A stretch of DNA of 64,000 nucleotides from Rhodamnia argentea (GCF_020921035.1 NC_063157.1:3286001-3350000); one strand, 5' to 3'. Shown: positions 28,201 through 40,669, numbered from the stretch's first letter. Translations and numbers: made by a program. The notes: generated from the sequence alone by a model not told the origin.

Positions 28201-30426
28201 GTACATTTAGCCGTGATGTGTGTTGCGTACATTTAGCCGTGATGTGTGTTGAGTGCAGAAGTCATATAGATTGCCATTTCTAAACCACCTGAGGAGGGGT
28301 TGAATGCGTTAACAAGTACTCGACAAGAGATGCCAAACAAATTCACGATGGCTAAACAATAGATTTTGGAATCAAAGTTACACAAAGAAAAAAGTAATTA
28401 AAACCGCTGTCCAGTCATCCCATTGTGAGGAGTCTATTCCAGTCTCCCAAAAACAAAATGGTGTAAGCCCATTATGAATGAAGGAGCCTATACAAAAATG
28501 CAGACCTCAAGTTGCTTTGCTAATATGAATTACCATTATCTCTTACCTGCTTAAAGAAACCATAAACCAACGTGACCGTCCATAAAGTGTTCTTGAGTTT
28601 ATCCCGAATATCACGCATTAGATACTCATTCCACACAAACATTGTCTCAGACAAGTTCCCCCGACTCTCATGGTCACCAAAGTTCTTCTGAAGACTACAT
28701 GTAACCTGGTATGAGTAGCTGAAAAAGAAGTCCTTCCTGAGATCCATCGTGCATAAGAGCTTCTTGTATCTATGACAAAAGGCAAAACAAAAAATTCAAA
28801 ACAAGTTAAAGCATATCCAGAAGAGAGCATAGAGGAGAACAACTCTCAGAAGCAACTATTAAACTTTCGGAATAAAAATAGAACAAAAGGGATAAGGAAA
28901 GAGTGGTTCCCCTCAAAAACCATGATGATACCTTGTCTCACTCAACATGTTACAATAACATCAAAACAGCAATGAGGTTTGGCCCTGTGCATTTGAGGAA
29001 AATGAACTGGCGATGGCCTTAGACAACTGGAATACTGGATTAACTACGTAGAATATAATAATGCCATTAAGTTGCTCTACTGACACCGTTAAAGATGTGC
29101 GTCTAGCAATCTAGCCTATTAGCGCGCAAATGAGTACTGAGTATAGGGCGGAAACAGACTATTGGATGTATACATTCCACCACGGAACTGAAAAATTAAC
29201 CGCCATAAAGTTGCATATATAGTTTACCTCATGAAGTATAGCTTCTCTAGGATGGAAACAAATGCCAAACTCCGAATAGAGAACAGCAAAGCAAATTAAA
29301 CTGAAGGCCAAGCAACTAACCAGAAAGCACCATAAAAAATTTAATTACAGAGAGAACAAGTGTGTCTGAGTGCAAAATCTCTTAATCCTTTCACAGTACT
29401 GTTAATATGTTGTTACATTTACATGTAGAATGGACAAAAGACCTGTTCTCATCCTTAGAAACAGCCATATTGGACTGAACAGTAGAATTTGGAATTGGAA
29501 GCATTTCACTCTTGGTAATAGCATATATTGTGTGGCCACAGACGGCACCAATCTTCTTCCTCTTTGTTATAAGCAGCATGTAGTATGGTCCCAAGAACTT
29601 GATGAAACCTATAAAGAGAGAGTAAAGGTAATAGTTTGCAAATGGCACCAGTGAAGTCAATGAAATTTGAAAGTCCCTCGCTATATACCAATGATTCCAT
29701 AACAAGTGGTGACAAATTTAAGGCCGCCTGTTTTCAGGTTCCCTTCATGTATCCGTTTCCGTAGCTCTAGACACTCATATTCCGTATAGGTTGCAGAATC
29801 CTCAATGATGTTAAGCTCGGAAGCATCTTCTCTATCGATCTTCAAAACTCGCCAGAAATTTCTGCTTTTGTCTCTTCCGATCATGTAAAACTTCTGCAAC
29901 AAGCAAATCAGATGAACAAGAACTGAATTAGCATTTGGTAGCCAGGTGATAGCCCTTAACCATTTCGCAACTTGCCTCAAACACTCTTTGTCACGTGAAC
30001 TTAACAGAAACAGAAAACCAAACGCGAAAATCTGAGTATGAACTCCTTTCTAGGAGCCTTAAAACAAAATAGATCACGCAATATCAACCAAAAACTTCCC
30101 TGTACAAAATCATGAACAACCTTCAATACAGTACCTATGTCGAAATGCAAAACGGAAAAACCAGCAGGTTATAGTTAACCAGTAAAGCCGGCAAGCATTA
30201 TTATGGCAAGAAAGAAGGCGATGCATACTCAAACTGAGGAAACCAGATCGAATCGTGTCACGAAACTTCAAAATGAATCAAAAAAGGCAATTGAGACACA
30301 TAGCAAGTAGCGATACGCAGAAGAAGCAATGTGACGCACCGAGCGAGTCTCGTAGAGCCTGAACTTCTGCAAATAGTAACTCCTCGGCTCCGATTCACCG
30401 ATCCGGTCCCGATTCTCAGCCTCCAT
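22266..30426 (-). CDS. SAC-domain phosphoinositide phosphatase (plant SAC2-SAC5 / FIG4-like)
   Basis: Sixteen exons, minus strand: 30426-30340, 29893-29689, 29608-29443, 28769-28547, 28051-27975, 27595-27411, 27332-27235, 27083-26950, 26856-26728, 26575-26209, 25196-25075, 24946-24860, 24305-24126, 23898-23722, 23409-23316 and 22367-22266. They total 2433 nt (810 aa), the size of Arabidopsis SAC2-SAC5. The ATG at 30426 is the only in-frame ATG. The SAC domain includes [61 protein letters not shown] and [11 protein letters not shown]. The catalytic CX5R motif is intact: [12 protein letters not shown], with Cys490 and Arg496. The family hydrolyses phosphoinositides, PI(3,5)P2 at the vacuolar membrane for SAC2-SAC5. 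The acidic region ([20 protein letters not shown]) and end [14 protein letters not shown] fit the family. Intron 9 has a GC donor. The acceptor of exon 14 is uncertain: an upstream in-frame acceptor near 24003 would add about 35 residues. Confidence 0.93.
26576..26727 (-). other. GC-AG intron 9 of the SAC phosphatase gene
   Basis: The exon ends AAC CTA GG at 26728 and the intron begins GCAAGT. The next exon starts G AAA ACT GAA at 26575, giving NLGKTEK in frame. Using the GT four bases later would create a TGA within three codons of the junction. At 152 bp the intron length is normal for plants. Confidence 0.82.
28173..28250. repeat. 26-bp minisatellite, three copies, in SAC intron 4
   Basis: Three head-to-tail copies of a 26-bp unit start at 28173, 28199 and 28225 (unit begins GCGTACATTTAGCCGTGATG). 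The first two are identical and the third diverges only near its end. The array lies in the intron between exons 28769-28547 and 28051-27975. Confidence 0.9.
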
Positions 30427-30845
30427 AGCGACTCCGATCCCCCGAGCTCTCACACGGCTCGGGGTTGACTCAGCTAAACATACAACAAGAACTCGCTGTA
30501 CAGCTCAAATCCTCACGCACGCAATGCCATGAACGCAGTACGAGACCGAACTCAAAAATCGCGCGCATTGCAGACGGACAGCCCAGAAGCCAAAAGAAAA
30601 GCTAGAAAAACAGAGCCTATAATCGTCGAAATCCAGGAACTAACGTAAGGCGATGAATCTATGCGTATGCGCTCTTCTTCGTTCGAGTGGAACACACGAG
30701 ACGGAGCGGCACCGGAGCGGACGAGACGGCGAATCACCGCCGTGCACTGACGACCACGACGACGACGGAGGAGGAGGAGAGAGAAGCGGAGAGAGTAACA
30801 GCTTCGGTGACTGTGTCCACACGATAAACACAAAAGAAAATGTAT

Positions 30846-30871
30846 AGAGAGAGAGAGAGAGAGAGAGAGAG
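30846..30871. repeat. (GA)n microsatellite upstream of SAC gene
   Basis: An uninterrupted GA run lies about 420 bp upstream of the SAC start codon, in the likely leader or promoter. It mirrors the arrangement upstream of the CIA30 gene. Confidence 0.85.
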
Positions 30872-31947
30872 GGGATTTTGCGATTGGTTCGATTTTCCTT
30901 TTAAATCGGTTGGCAACTTCATGATTTGTTTTCGAAAAGGAAAATCTTTGAATGTTCATAAATTACGGCAGTTATAACAATGCATTGCCGGTCATTTCCC
31001 ATTTTGGCTTTTCTTTTTTCCTTGCCTTTTCTAGAAACGAAACTTATGGCTTTGTACGAATATTGGTTTGTTTTTCCCGAGTCAATGACTCGGCCGAGTC
31101 AAAGTTGGTAATTCCTTTCGCGTGGGATGCCGGTTGGACCGGATCGATTATATTTGATATTATGATAAAGGACGATTCGTAAATTCGATCGCTCCAAAAA
31201 ATAATAAATTAGTTAATAGAGCGATTTTTGTTTTATTCATTTCGAACTAGGGGTCGACACGTTGATCAAGAGCGTGGACGATGATTAAAGACGGGTTAGT
31301 TATGGCTCGCCGGATGTCATCCCACTCGAAAGAGTAATAGAGGGCGATTGGTAAACTTTTATCCAAAAGATTTCTTTCGCTACAAAAATAAGCGTGAGAT
31401 TTAAATGAACGTAAAATCAACTTGAAAAGCATTATAAAAAGATAGCGATTTCGATTTTGAATTCACTCTACGTTACGGATTTACTCTAGCGATAAAATGA
31501 TGATATTTATCGGGGCAACAAACACGGATTCACATAAAATTTCGCAAGAATCATATCGTTGCTTTTCAACTGCTTCAACTGTGATCTAATAAATTTGCTT
31601 TTCATTTATGATAAAATGCTTTCCTTATAGTTCATAACTCCCGTACAAAGTACCAATCGCTTCCGGACAAGTAGCCTTTTTGAGGGTCATATATTTGGTG
31701 TAATTTTCCCTTTCCATCTGTGAGACTCTATCTTGGGACTATTACTGTAACGTCGTACAAGATTGATGTGTCGTCAAAAACCACGATGCCATGTGCTATC
31801 GAGTCGAGCGAACGAATCAAAACGGGCATACCTCGAATCGGATGGTACCGGAATGGATCGGTGAAACCGGCCAATTCGATGGGATTCTCAAAGCAATTCT
31901 TAGCATAAGCATGCGGCTCTCGTGAAACGATTAAACATATAGAAATC

Positions 31948-32600
31948 GATATCGATCTCAAATCTCAAACCCGCTTTTTTTTATCCGCGAAATATGAATT
32001 GATCCGGAATAAATCTGATGAGCTAGATTGACTGACTCAATCCTAAAGCAAGTCGTGATATAAATGGAAAAGTTTTATAATAAAATAGTCCAATAATTTT
32101 TCATTAGAAAACACGACGATGTCGATCACATATCTTAAGCTTGCTTTATTCCATCGACGCAATCCGAATTGATCTGGGATAAATCTGACGAGTTGTCTTG
32201 ACCGAGTCAATCCTAAAGAGACTCGTGATATAAATGGCGAAGTTTGATAATAAGAAAATCCAATAATTTCATACCAAAACGCGATGATATCGATCACGGA
32301 TCTTAAACCTCCTTTATTCGATCGACGGAATCTGAAATGATCCGGAAATAGATCTGACGTGCTAGATTGACCGACTCGATGCTAAAGCCAGTCACAATAT
32401 AAATAGCGAAGTTTGATAATAAAAGAACCGAATAATTTCATACCAAAAACACGACGATATCGATCACGGATCTTAAACCCGCTTTATTCGATCGACGGAA
32501 TCTGAATTGATTTGGAATATATCCGACGAGCTAGATTGACCGACTCGATCCTAAAGCGAGTCGTGATATATACGGCGAAGTTTGATAATTTAAAAAAGAA
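31948..32600. repeat. Tandem array, four copies of a 168-170-bp unit
   Basis: The landmark GAT(A/G)TCGATC recurs at 31948, 32118, 32286 and 32456, spacings of 170, 168 and 170 bp. Each unit then repeats the same order of phrases: a cttaaa-cc-cttta-ttc-atcgacg-aatc block, a tgat-gga-ataaatc-gacgagct-gattgaccga block, a cctaaagc-agtcgtgatata block, and gcgaagtttgataat. The units are diverged, the last two most alike, so the array is not recent. It encodes nothing visible. The unit length is in the range of plant satellite monomers, but four copies do not make a satellite. Confidence 0.88.
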
Positions 32601-33694
32601 AATCGAAAAAGAAAGTTTGGTCTTCCCACTTCTTTTTAGGGAGCCTTCTGTCGTTATGCGATATACAAATATTAATATATAATTCCCAATGTGACGACGG
32701 CTAAAGTCCCGTCGTGCAAGGCAAATGGGTCATTAAATTAGGCCGAATTATTGACACGATATCTTCCTAAAAATGCGAATATGCTCAAACACACCTTTTC
32801 CATCTAGCCAGGTGGGGCGAAATGACGTGTCAAATTTATTTATTATTTGTTTTTTTATTCCACGGTTGACATTTATTGGAATTACGTGGAAATTTGCGTA
32901 GTTGGATTATTCGTCTCCCACCTAAAAAATAAATAAATAAATAAAAATAAAATCGATTATTCGTACGGTGTCGTTTCAACGAGGTCATTTTAGAACGATG
33001 CTTACACGTTTAATTACAATACGTGAAAATTTCCAAGCTGACTTATTCGTGCCGATCGACAACTGGGGTCCACCGATAAGCAAGCAGCGATTTCTTCTTT
33101 GTTATATAGCCTTTTATCTCAATTTGAATATAAGAAATGTTTCTGAATATTAAATATTCCACGTATGGTATGTTACATAATTTTTCGTTGGTTATTCGGA
33201 TTTTTTTTTTCAATGTTCTTGCGAATCAAATTATTTTTCTACAAGCCATCTTGTGAATTTTCGTGTTGTGCTATATGAGGCGAGGAGCACTTGTCGTCAT
33301 GCGCGACATTAACAGATTCATCTTCATCGGAAATCTCCCTTTAGATCATTTGGATAGTTTTATCTTCGTCTCGAAGGCTAGCTTCATTTCGACAAATAGT
33401 AACAAACTGATTCCAACGTGAGAGTACTTATTAAACTCTTCGATCCAATCTTCACGCCGGGACCACAAAATTTACAAGAAATCGCTTTCTCGCGAACCTA
33501 ATTTTCAAGTCATTGAACTAAAATACCGATTAAACGTGGGACCTTATGCTATTTAAAACACAAGAAATCGCTTTCTTGCGAATCTAATTTTATCTTCTTC
33601 TCGAAGGCTAGGTTCATTTATTGCTTAATCAATCCTTTGCTTTTCATTTTCGTGAAAGTTACCAAAAAATTATTGAATCTATTACACTCGTGTC

Positions 33695-34010
33695 AATTCG
33701 GTCGTTTTAAAACTTTCAAAACGATCACTTAAGTGCCAATTTTTTTCAAAAACGCTCACTTCAATACTAATTCTGATTTGAGCCGACATGGCTCTTTAGA
33801 AATCCGACTTAACCTATTTTTATTAATATTTGACCCGACGTAGCTCATCGGAGTTGGCATTAAAGTGAACATTTAAAAAAAAATCGGCATTTAAGTGATT
33901 GTTTTAAAAAGTTTCGGCATCGAAATAATCGTTTTTTTGAAAAAATTTGATATTTAAGTGATCGTTTTGAAAGTTTTAATACTAAAATGAGTATCGTATA
34001 TAAGTTTTGA
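33695..34010. mobile_element. Foldback element with ttaagtgatcgtttt-type subterminal repeats
   Basis: The left arm contains tttcaaaacgatcacttaag and a second cgctcacttcaatac unit. The right arm carries the inverse, with two or three copies of a phrase like atttaagtgatcgttttgaa. The arms can pair over most of the segment. No protein is encoded. The boundaries are approximate and no target-site duplication was identified. Confidence 0.55.
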
Positions 34011-34018
34011 TGCTTATA

Positions 34019-34546
34019 GGCTGCGTTTGGTCGTCGGGATTTCTGGTCGGGATATGATTTGATAGGATATGATAAGAAATCTACGGATTTGGCCATATCC
34101 TATCCATCATTTGGTGAACTACGGATTTAAAGTCGGATATTCTCATATCCTATCATATCCCGCATTTGGTAGAAACCGTATATCGATATAAATGACATAT
34201 ATGCCCTACGTGATGCTCATGAAATATTCCGATCTTATTACTATAAAAATAATGTTCTCATACAAAAAAAAAACTTGAAAATATACATATTTTATTAGAT
34301 TTTCAAACCTCTTTGCAAAAAAATAAAATAAAATGAAAATAGAAACAAATGAGATAAAAAAGTTAGCTTTTATATGACGGATAAGAGAAATCCTATCCGA
34401 CCTTATCCTACCCCCTCCCCTAGGATTTTTTTATCCGGGTTATATCCCCCTATATCCGACATTATATTATCCGGAACACCTACCAAACACGGGATATGAT
34501 AAAACATATCATATCCCGAGTTTTATACGAACGATCAAATGCAACC
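34019..34546. mobile_element. MITE-like element with GGCTGCGTTTGGTCGT ends
   Basis: The left end GGCTGCGTTTGGTCGTCGGG and the reverse complement of the right end, GGTTGCATTTGATCGT, agree at 13 of 16 positions. Subterminal copies of a GATATGAT/ATCATATCC word occur repeatedly in both arms. The 528-bp segment codes for nothing. A short ATA may be the duplicated target on both sides, too short to be decisive. Confidence 0.65.
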
Positions 34547-35629
34547 ATAGTGTATTTAAGTCATTTACGACACCGGAAAGATTCTGCCTTTTGATGGTAG
34601 AAAGTGAAATTGAAGTGTCTTAGTCACTTGGGAGGTTCAATGTGAAAAAGGCGCGGGCTCAATCAATAATATAGGACAACTTCGAGGACTCGCAATAAAT
34701 GAGCACGTAACATTTCCCAACATCGATGGATTTTACCTTTTCTTTTTTCCTCTTTTTTTTTAATCTGAGATTTGGATTCGGACGCCTTGCATTGCCCTAT
34801 TGGACCACCCACCAAACACATGGAATTTGGGGTGGCCTATCGCGACATGAAATTGAGACCCCAACACTTTTTAGATGTATCTACCTTAACTACTTCGATT
34901 GCAAATCTCCGCACGGATAGAGCCAAAAAAATTCCATACGGATTGATCTTATCCTGTTGGGAGATCCTTTGAACAGGCAAGGCAATCGAATATCTTGAAT
35001 TTCGCTATAATTTGTGAAGTATTTGATTAACTTTTTCAACGCTAAAATTAGTTGGGTCAACTGGTGAGGATTGAACACTCGGCACATCGATTTAATTCTG
35101 GTTGCCAGCCGTCTTCGTTTGATGGGCGGTTTGTAAATTTGTTACAGATAACCTCTCTTCCGCTTAAATTTTTCATTAAGCAAAAAAATATATATGTACT
35201 TAATCATAACAAAAAAACCGAACATTCGTCCCACATGATCAAACCCTTAAGGAGTCTTATTAGGGTCATCTTGTATATTTGTATCGTGTAGCGATACTTT
35301 CCCAAGTCGGTGCATGATTTGGCGGTGTTTTCACCGCTTTCCATGTCTTAGAAGGATGTCTGCCGTCACGTTCTTGTCCAAACACTCGCAATCCATCACT
35401 TCCTACTCACTACAAATCTAATGAGCCTAGTTTATCGTCAAACCGCTCTGGCCCTATTGGTATTTTCGAGCGAATACACAAATAAACACATTTGTCATTT
35501 TGTTAATGATTAAGGAAGACAAACACACTTATCAATCGAGCAACCTTAGGACATGCATGTGTTGGAACATAATTTATTGAAATGTTTAAAGTAGCAGAAG
35601 AATTAAGTTTCTCTTGATTACTGTGCGTA

Positions 35630-36010
35630 AATCTCTTAACCTACATAGTCTCTTAACTTTTTTTCAACATGCATATCGTCTCTGAACTTTTAATTTATCT
35701 GATGTGGTCATTGAACTTTATCATAATATGTAATGTCGTCCCTAAACTTTTAACTTACTTAGTGCGATCTCTAAACTTTTGGTAAATGTTCAGTCTAATC
35801 CTTAAATTATATGAAAATGATCAATATTATCCATTAAATTTAATTAATGAAGGAGCAAATGAACATATTTACATAATTTAGATATTAGATTGAACATATA
35901 CTAAAAGTTCGAGAACCATATTGAACAAATTTAAAGTTTAGAGATGATATTACACATTAAAATTAAGTTTGTGAATTGCATTAAACAAATTAAAATCTTA
36001 CAAAGATACC
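35630..36010. mobile_element. AT-rich foldback element
   Basis: The left half has repeated phrases like tctctaaacttttaactta and the right half their inverted counterparts such as aaatttaaagtttagagat. This gives the arrayed-arm structure seen in other elements of this window. Boundaries are approximate. Confidence 0.5.
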
Positions 36011-36097
36011 GGGCTGAAGTTCAGAAATCACGTGTGCTGTTTTTTTCTTTCATATGAGGCCCAAAAAGTCTTGCCTCGCGACATTCTTGATTGTCTC

Positions 36098-36318
36098 TGA
36101 CGTGGCCAAATGTGAAACGCAGCTGGAGACAGCTGGACAGGTCTGACGTGGCACGCCTAGACGTCTCAATCGCTCACGACCACGTGAAAGGTGTAGGGCA
36201 TCTCATTCTCTTGCGCCGACAACGACTCCACGTGTCCCGTCCTTTAATAGGTCAAACCAATAATTGCCCTATGAGCATCTCCCCCCCCGCAGATCTCACG
36301 CGCTCGTCTGCCCACGTG
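36098..36318. promoter_or_regulatory. Cluster of G-box/ABRE motifs without an adjacent gene
   Basis: Five ACGTG-core motifs lie within 221 bp: TGACGTGG at 36098-36105, TGACGTGGC at 36144-36152, and perfect CACGTG G-boxes at 36181-36186, 36229-36234 (CCACGTGTC) and 36313-36318. In plants such dense clusters mark ABA-responsive or bZIP/bHLH-controlled promoters. A 110-codon open frame overlaps the cluster but has no family similarity. No gene is recognised within about 5 kb on either side. Confidence 0.5.
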
Positions 36319-39050
36319 CTCCCGTACTCTCGTCAACTTTCCCCCGTTCTTTCCCCGTACTTCTTTTCGGCTGCTTCGGGTGCAAAAACGCCTTTTCAAG
36401 TTTTAACGAAAGAATCGGAGTAAAGAAAGGAAACCCCTAGAAACCCCTATGACCAATTTAAGTGATTAATCCCGATTAATCTAAAACGCACCTAATAAAT
36501 GCGGAGCACATAGAAATTAAACAGAGCAAAATTGTTAAATAAAAAAAAATACATATTTGACGAATTTTTTTTACGTATACGAAATAACTATCTTGATAAG
36601 TCGAAATAATCTTAACACGTAACAACTAACTCTTTCTAACAAAAAAAGAAATTTGCATTGACGGGAGAATTTCCACGTTAACAGCCTATTCGAGTAATTT
36701 TGAAATTTTAGCGAATGAATCTTGATTTGTTCAAGAGCCGCCATCTTGCGTGGAGGATGTAAATTGATTTTTCTCCGGAACTAAAACAAGCAGCATAATG
36801 AAAACGAGAATTGCGTGTGGAACAAAGTATGTTGACCCACAAAAGGCTAGTCAACGTGGATACACAGCTTGCCATTGCCACAACGTTCACGTTGCGATGC
36901 TTAATTCGACAACGACCCAGATGAAAATCTCGATCATAATCTTTATCGCATTTGACAATTTTCAATTAATTAATTAATTAATTAGAATGATTGACGTCGA
37001 ATCGTTTACTTAAAAAGGTTAATCTTTTGGAGCGATTCCCGCATAAAATTTTATATGGTATCAAAGTCGATACCTCGCTCGAATTTTTTGACTTGCCATT
37101 ATGGAGTGAATAATTGAAACTCTGTACCATCAAGAAATAAACGTGTTATCTTAAGCGGTGTAATCTCTCTCTTGATTTGGAAGCGTGTTTGGATTGGCTT
37201 TAAGCCAAACTGAGAGTTTATATTCGAACTTTTTTTGGCTAATTTCTTTTATAAAAAATGTTTTAATTTTATGATTGTGGAATCTAACTTATTTTAGAAG
37301 CTTAGACTTAGCTTCGATTGTCGTATCCTTAGTCAAAAGAGATGGCAAAAAGAAAAGGCAAGGGAATAATAAATGGAAACGCAGATCACGCAAGGGGAAG
37401 TTGGAAATTGTCAAAAGAAGATTCTTTTTTTCTTTTTTCATTTATTCTTCCCAGCCACATCCACATAGTTATTCAAACGACGTCGTCCTCAACTTTTCCT
37501 GGGGGTGGTTGAGAAGAAGAGGAGGGAGGATCTTGAGTTGTCCATGTCTTATAAGTGGTCCAATTGAGGAACAATCAACGTTGTTTATCCAAAAAATGAA
37601 ATAATTAAAAAATATAAAAATGAAAAAAAGGGTGTAAGAACAATCAGCCACGGCTTCTTCCGTCAGCATATCTATAACTGTAAAATGGGTGAATTGGATC
37701 GGTCGAGGGTGGAGTTGAAAATTATTTGATCCAATTTGACTTATTTAACACGTCTTGATCAATTTTCATCTAATATATATCTAGGGACTCATATCCGCCC
37801 GGCTTATATTGTTAAAACATTTATATATTTAACATAATTTAGAAAAACCAGTACCAAACTAAGGTGAAAGCACGGAGCGAGCAAGCGTGAAATCCAAGAA
37901 GAGTGAAAGAGACCGAAGAAAGAGTCATAGATAAGTGTTAGGTCTAACTTCTAAATAAGTTATGAACTCATTTAACACAAATATTAAACCCATTTATGAC
38001 ATACAGAGTTAAGTCTAAACCCATTTATGGTCCGTTTGCTAAATATACTAGTCCATATATCAACCAAACCCATTATATATGAGTCGAGAAATTGATTTAT
38101 GACACATTTTGAGAGATCTAAATCACACCTAATTTATAAAAACTTTTTTTTCAGCATTATAAGTGATTATTTTCTTTTTAATTACGTGCGTATCTCGGAT
38201 TTTCTATACAGAGGACCTAAAGCTCAAGACTCGTTTATCCAAATCAACGGTGCATTGTTAGTGAAGTTGCTAACATAAGCAAAAGAGAGAGAGAGAGAGA
38301 GAGAGAGAAAACTTGGACTTAAGCAAGCCCTAAATTTACTTTGTCCGAACTCCGGCACGTAAAAATTCAGATATATTGCCTGAGACGAAATAAAAATATA
38401 TATATTTTATCTCAACTCAGTAGGTGACGGTAAGGAAAATAGACTTCGATCCAAAGAAAAAGAAAAAAATAGAAAAGGAAACAAAAAATTTCCATTCACA
38501 ATGCTGCTCTCGAATAATCGGCTCGACTTTCTATCTAAAGTGATCGGAATCGAAATTACGAGATTTCAAATCCGAACGTCAATCGCTTCATTAATGGCCA
38601 ATCAATGACGAAATCGAGGATCGATGCACGGTTAACTTTTTATTCGTGGTGGGTGTACGGTCCAATATTGGGTGGAAGTCGTCTCAATTATTGAAGCGGA
38701 AAGGTTGTTTTCATTTGCTTGTGAGTTGCGTGCAATTATATCTCCGAGGAGTGCGCTCATGACTCTCACGCGCTTTGGCTTTGAGCTCGCGGCTTTCGTC
38801 CAAGACTTGGTCGGAGGAGCCAATCAGAGCAATCAAGCTTTATTAGGGGATAAGAATAGATTATCATTGCTAATGCCAAATCTCAAATTTGCTGCTTCCA
38901 CTCGTCATTTTCAACACGGTTTTAGAACGCGTTTGTTTGAGTGATTTTTTTTTTTGTAAATTAATTTTCTAGACTTTCACTCGTTTTATTCGATAAAAAT
39001 AATTAGTCAATGAAAAATCATTGACTATAAAATATATATATATATACTTA

Positions 39051-39783
39051 AGGCTCCGTTTATTTCACGAAAAATACTTTTCCCAATTTCGGACCTTAGC
39101 GACGGTGGCCACATGGTGAGGCGAGCCGGAGACTCGGTGACGTGAGCCTCGGCGTCGCCGACCTCGAGGGAGGCCAAGCTCTCCGAATCTGGTTCGGCTA
39201 GGCTCGGCCTCGAGCGAGCAAGGCAAGCGAGCCTTGGCCTTACTTGAGGCCGGCGAAGCAAACCTCGATATCTCCCTAAGCCGGCGAGGTCGGCCTCGGC
39301 GTCGCCGGCCTCAAGGGAGGCCTCGCCTTGCCGGATTTGGCTCGGCCTCAAGCGAGCGAGGCTAACCTTGCCAAATCCCACGAAGCTCTATCTCGCTTGA
39401 GGCTAGTGAGGTCCGGGCGAGGCCGAGCCTAGCCCAGCCTGTGGCCGGTCGCCTACCGTTGCCATGACCGGCGACCGGTTGAGAAGAAATTACAAGAGGA
39501 AGAAGGAAAAAAAGAGAGAAAAAAATGAAAGAAAGTAATTAAAAAATAAAATAAATACATATAAAATATATTTTTACTCGAAAAAGAAATAATTATTAAA
39601 AAAATAGAATTAGTAAATAATTTTTTTAGGAAAATCATTTTCCCGACAAACGACGTAAATCGTTTTCAAGTTCATTTTTAAGAATGAGCCAAACACCGAA
39701 AAACATCATTGTTTTCTTGGAAAATGACTTTCCGAAAAACATTTTCCGAAAACATCACATTTTCTGTGAAACAAATGGAGCCT
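39051..39783. mobile_element. Terminal-inverted-repeat element, AGGCTCC ends
   Basis: The left end AGGCTCCGTTTATTTCACGA and the reverse complement of the right end AGGCTCCATTTGTTTCACAG match at 17 of 20 positions, with further similarity inside. The interior (39090-39480) is strikingly GC-rich with repeated gcgag/ggcctcg words, while the flanks are AT-rich. No transposase is encoded. The target duplication is unclear, perhaps within TTA/TAA at the edges. Confidence 0.75.
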
Positions 39784-39865
39784 AAAGTCAAGAAAATGAA
39801 ATCTCTAATCTAAAAAAGGGAAAATATTCTCTTGAAAAATAATTTTTCGAAAGATATGTTTTTTT

Positions 39866-40669
39866 AGGAAAAATTTCAAAAAAATGCCTCAAATGCCCTC
39901 ATTTTCTCAAATAAGGGCATGAAGTGGATTTTGTTTCAAAAAAAGGCATGAAGTGTCATTATTATCTCAAAGAAGGGTCCGAAGTGGGCATGGTTATTTC
40001 AAATAAGGGCATGACCTCATCGGCTAGCCGGCCTTCTAAATTTTTTGGCCGATCAAGGGTATTTTTGTAAAAATATAAATTTGACATAATTTTTTGTTAA
40101 ATTAAATTAAAACAAAAAAGAAAAGTAGAAAGTTAAAAAAAAAAAAAAAAAGGCGGGAGGTTGACCTCTCGCTCGCGACCACCGCCCCACCGGTGCCGTC
40201 GAGGTTGCGGGCTCCTCGACAACCCCGACCGATGTCCTCGGCCTTCTCCCAACTTAGGGCCCTCGCCTACCGGTCGATGGGGTCACCGGCCCTCGCCGAG
40301 GCACCGGCGACCCCGAAGGCCATGGCCGTAGCCCCACAAATGGTGGGGCGGCGGTTGCATACAAAAGGTCAATAGACTTCTCGTCTGTGTTCTTTGTTTT
40401 TTTTTTTTTTTTTCAAAATATCTTTAAAAATAGAAAAGGGAAAAATAAAATAAAATAATAAATTACCAAAAATGCCACTTATTAAAGTAACTTAAGCCAT
40501 TTTTTGAAATTAATATAGTCACTTCAGGTCTTTATTTGAAACAATGTGCACTTCAGGCCATTCTTTAAGACAATGAGAGTACTTCGGGTATTTATTTAAA
40601 ATAATGTCCACTTCATACCCTTATTTAAGAAAATGAGAGCATGTATAACCTTTTTTTGAAAATTTTCCG
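39866..40669. mobile_element. AGGG-family foldback element, large copy
   Basis: The left arm holds at least three tandem copies of an aaataagggcatgaagtg-like unit. The right arm holds the inverse (for example gaaacaatgtgcacttcagg) four times. A GC-rich core at 40150-40370 contains the phrase gcgggaggttgacctc, which is also in the copy at 62677-63669. Boundaries are approximate. Confidence 0.65.

Noticed and set aside
36091-36423. 110-codon plus-strand frame
   Set aside because: It coincides with the G-box cluster; the translation has no domain and composition resembles a promoter.
38672-38944. 90-codon plus-strand frame
   Set aside because: No similarity to a known family and no splice partners; left as unassigned intergenic DNA.
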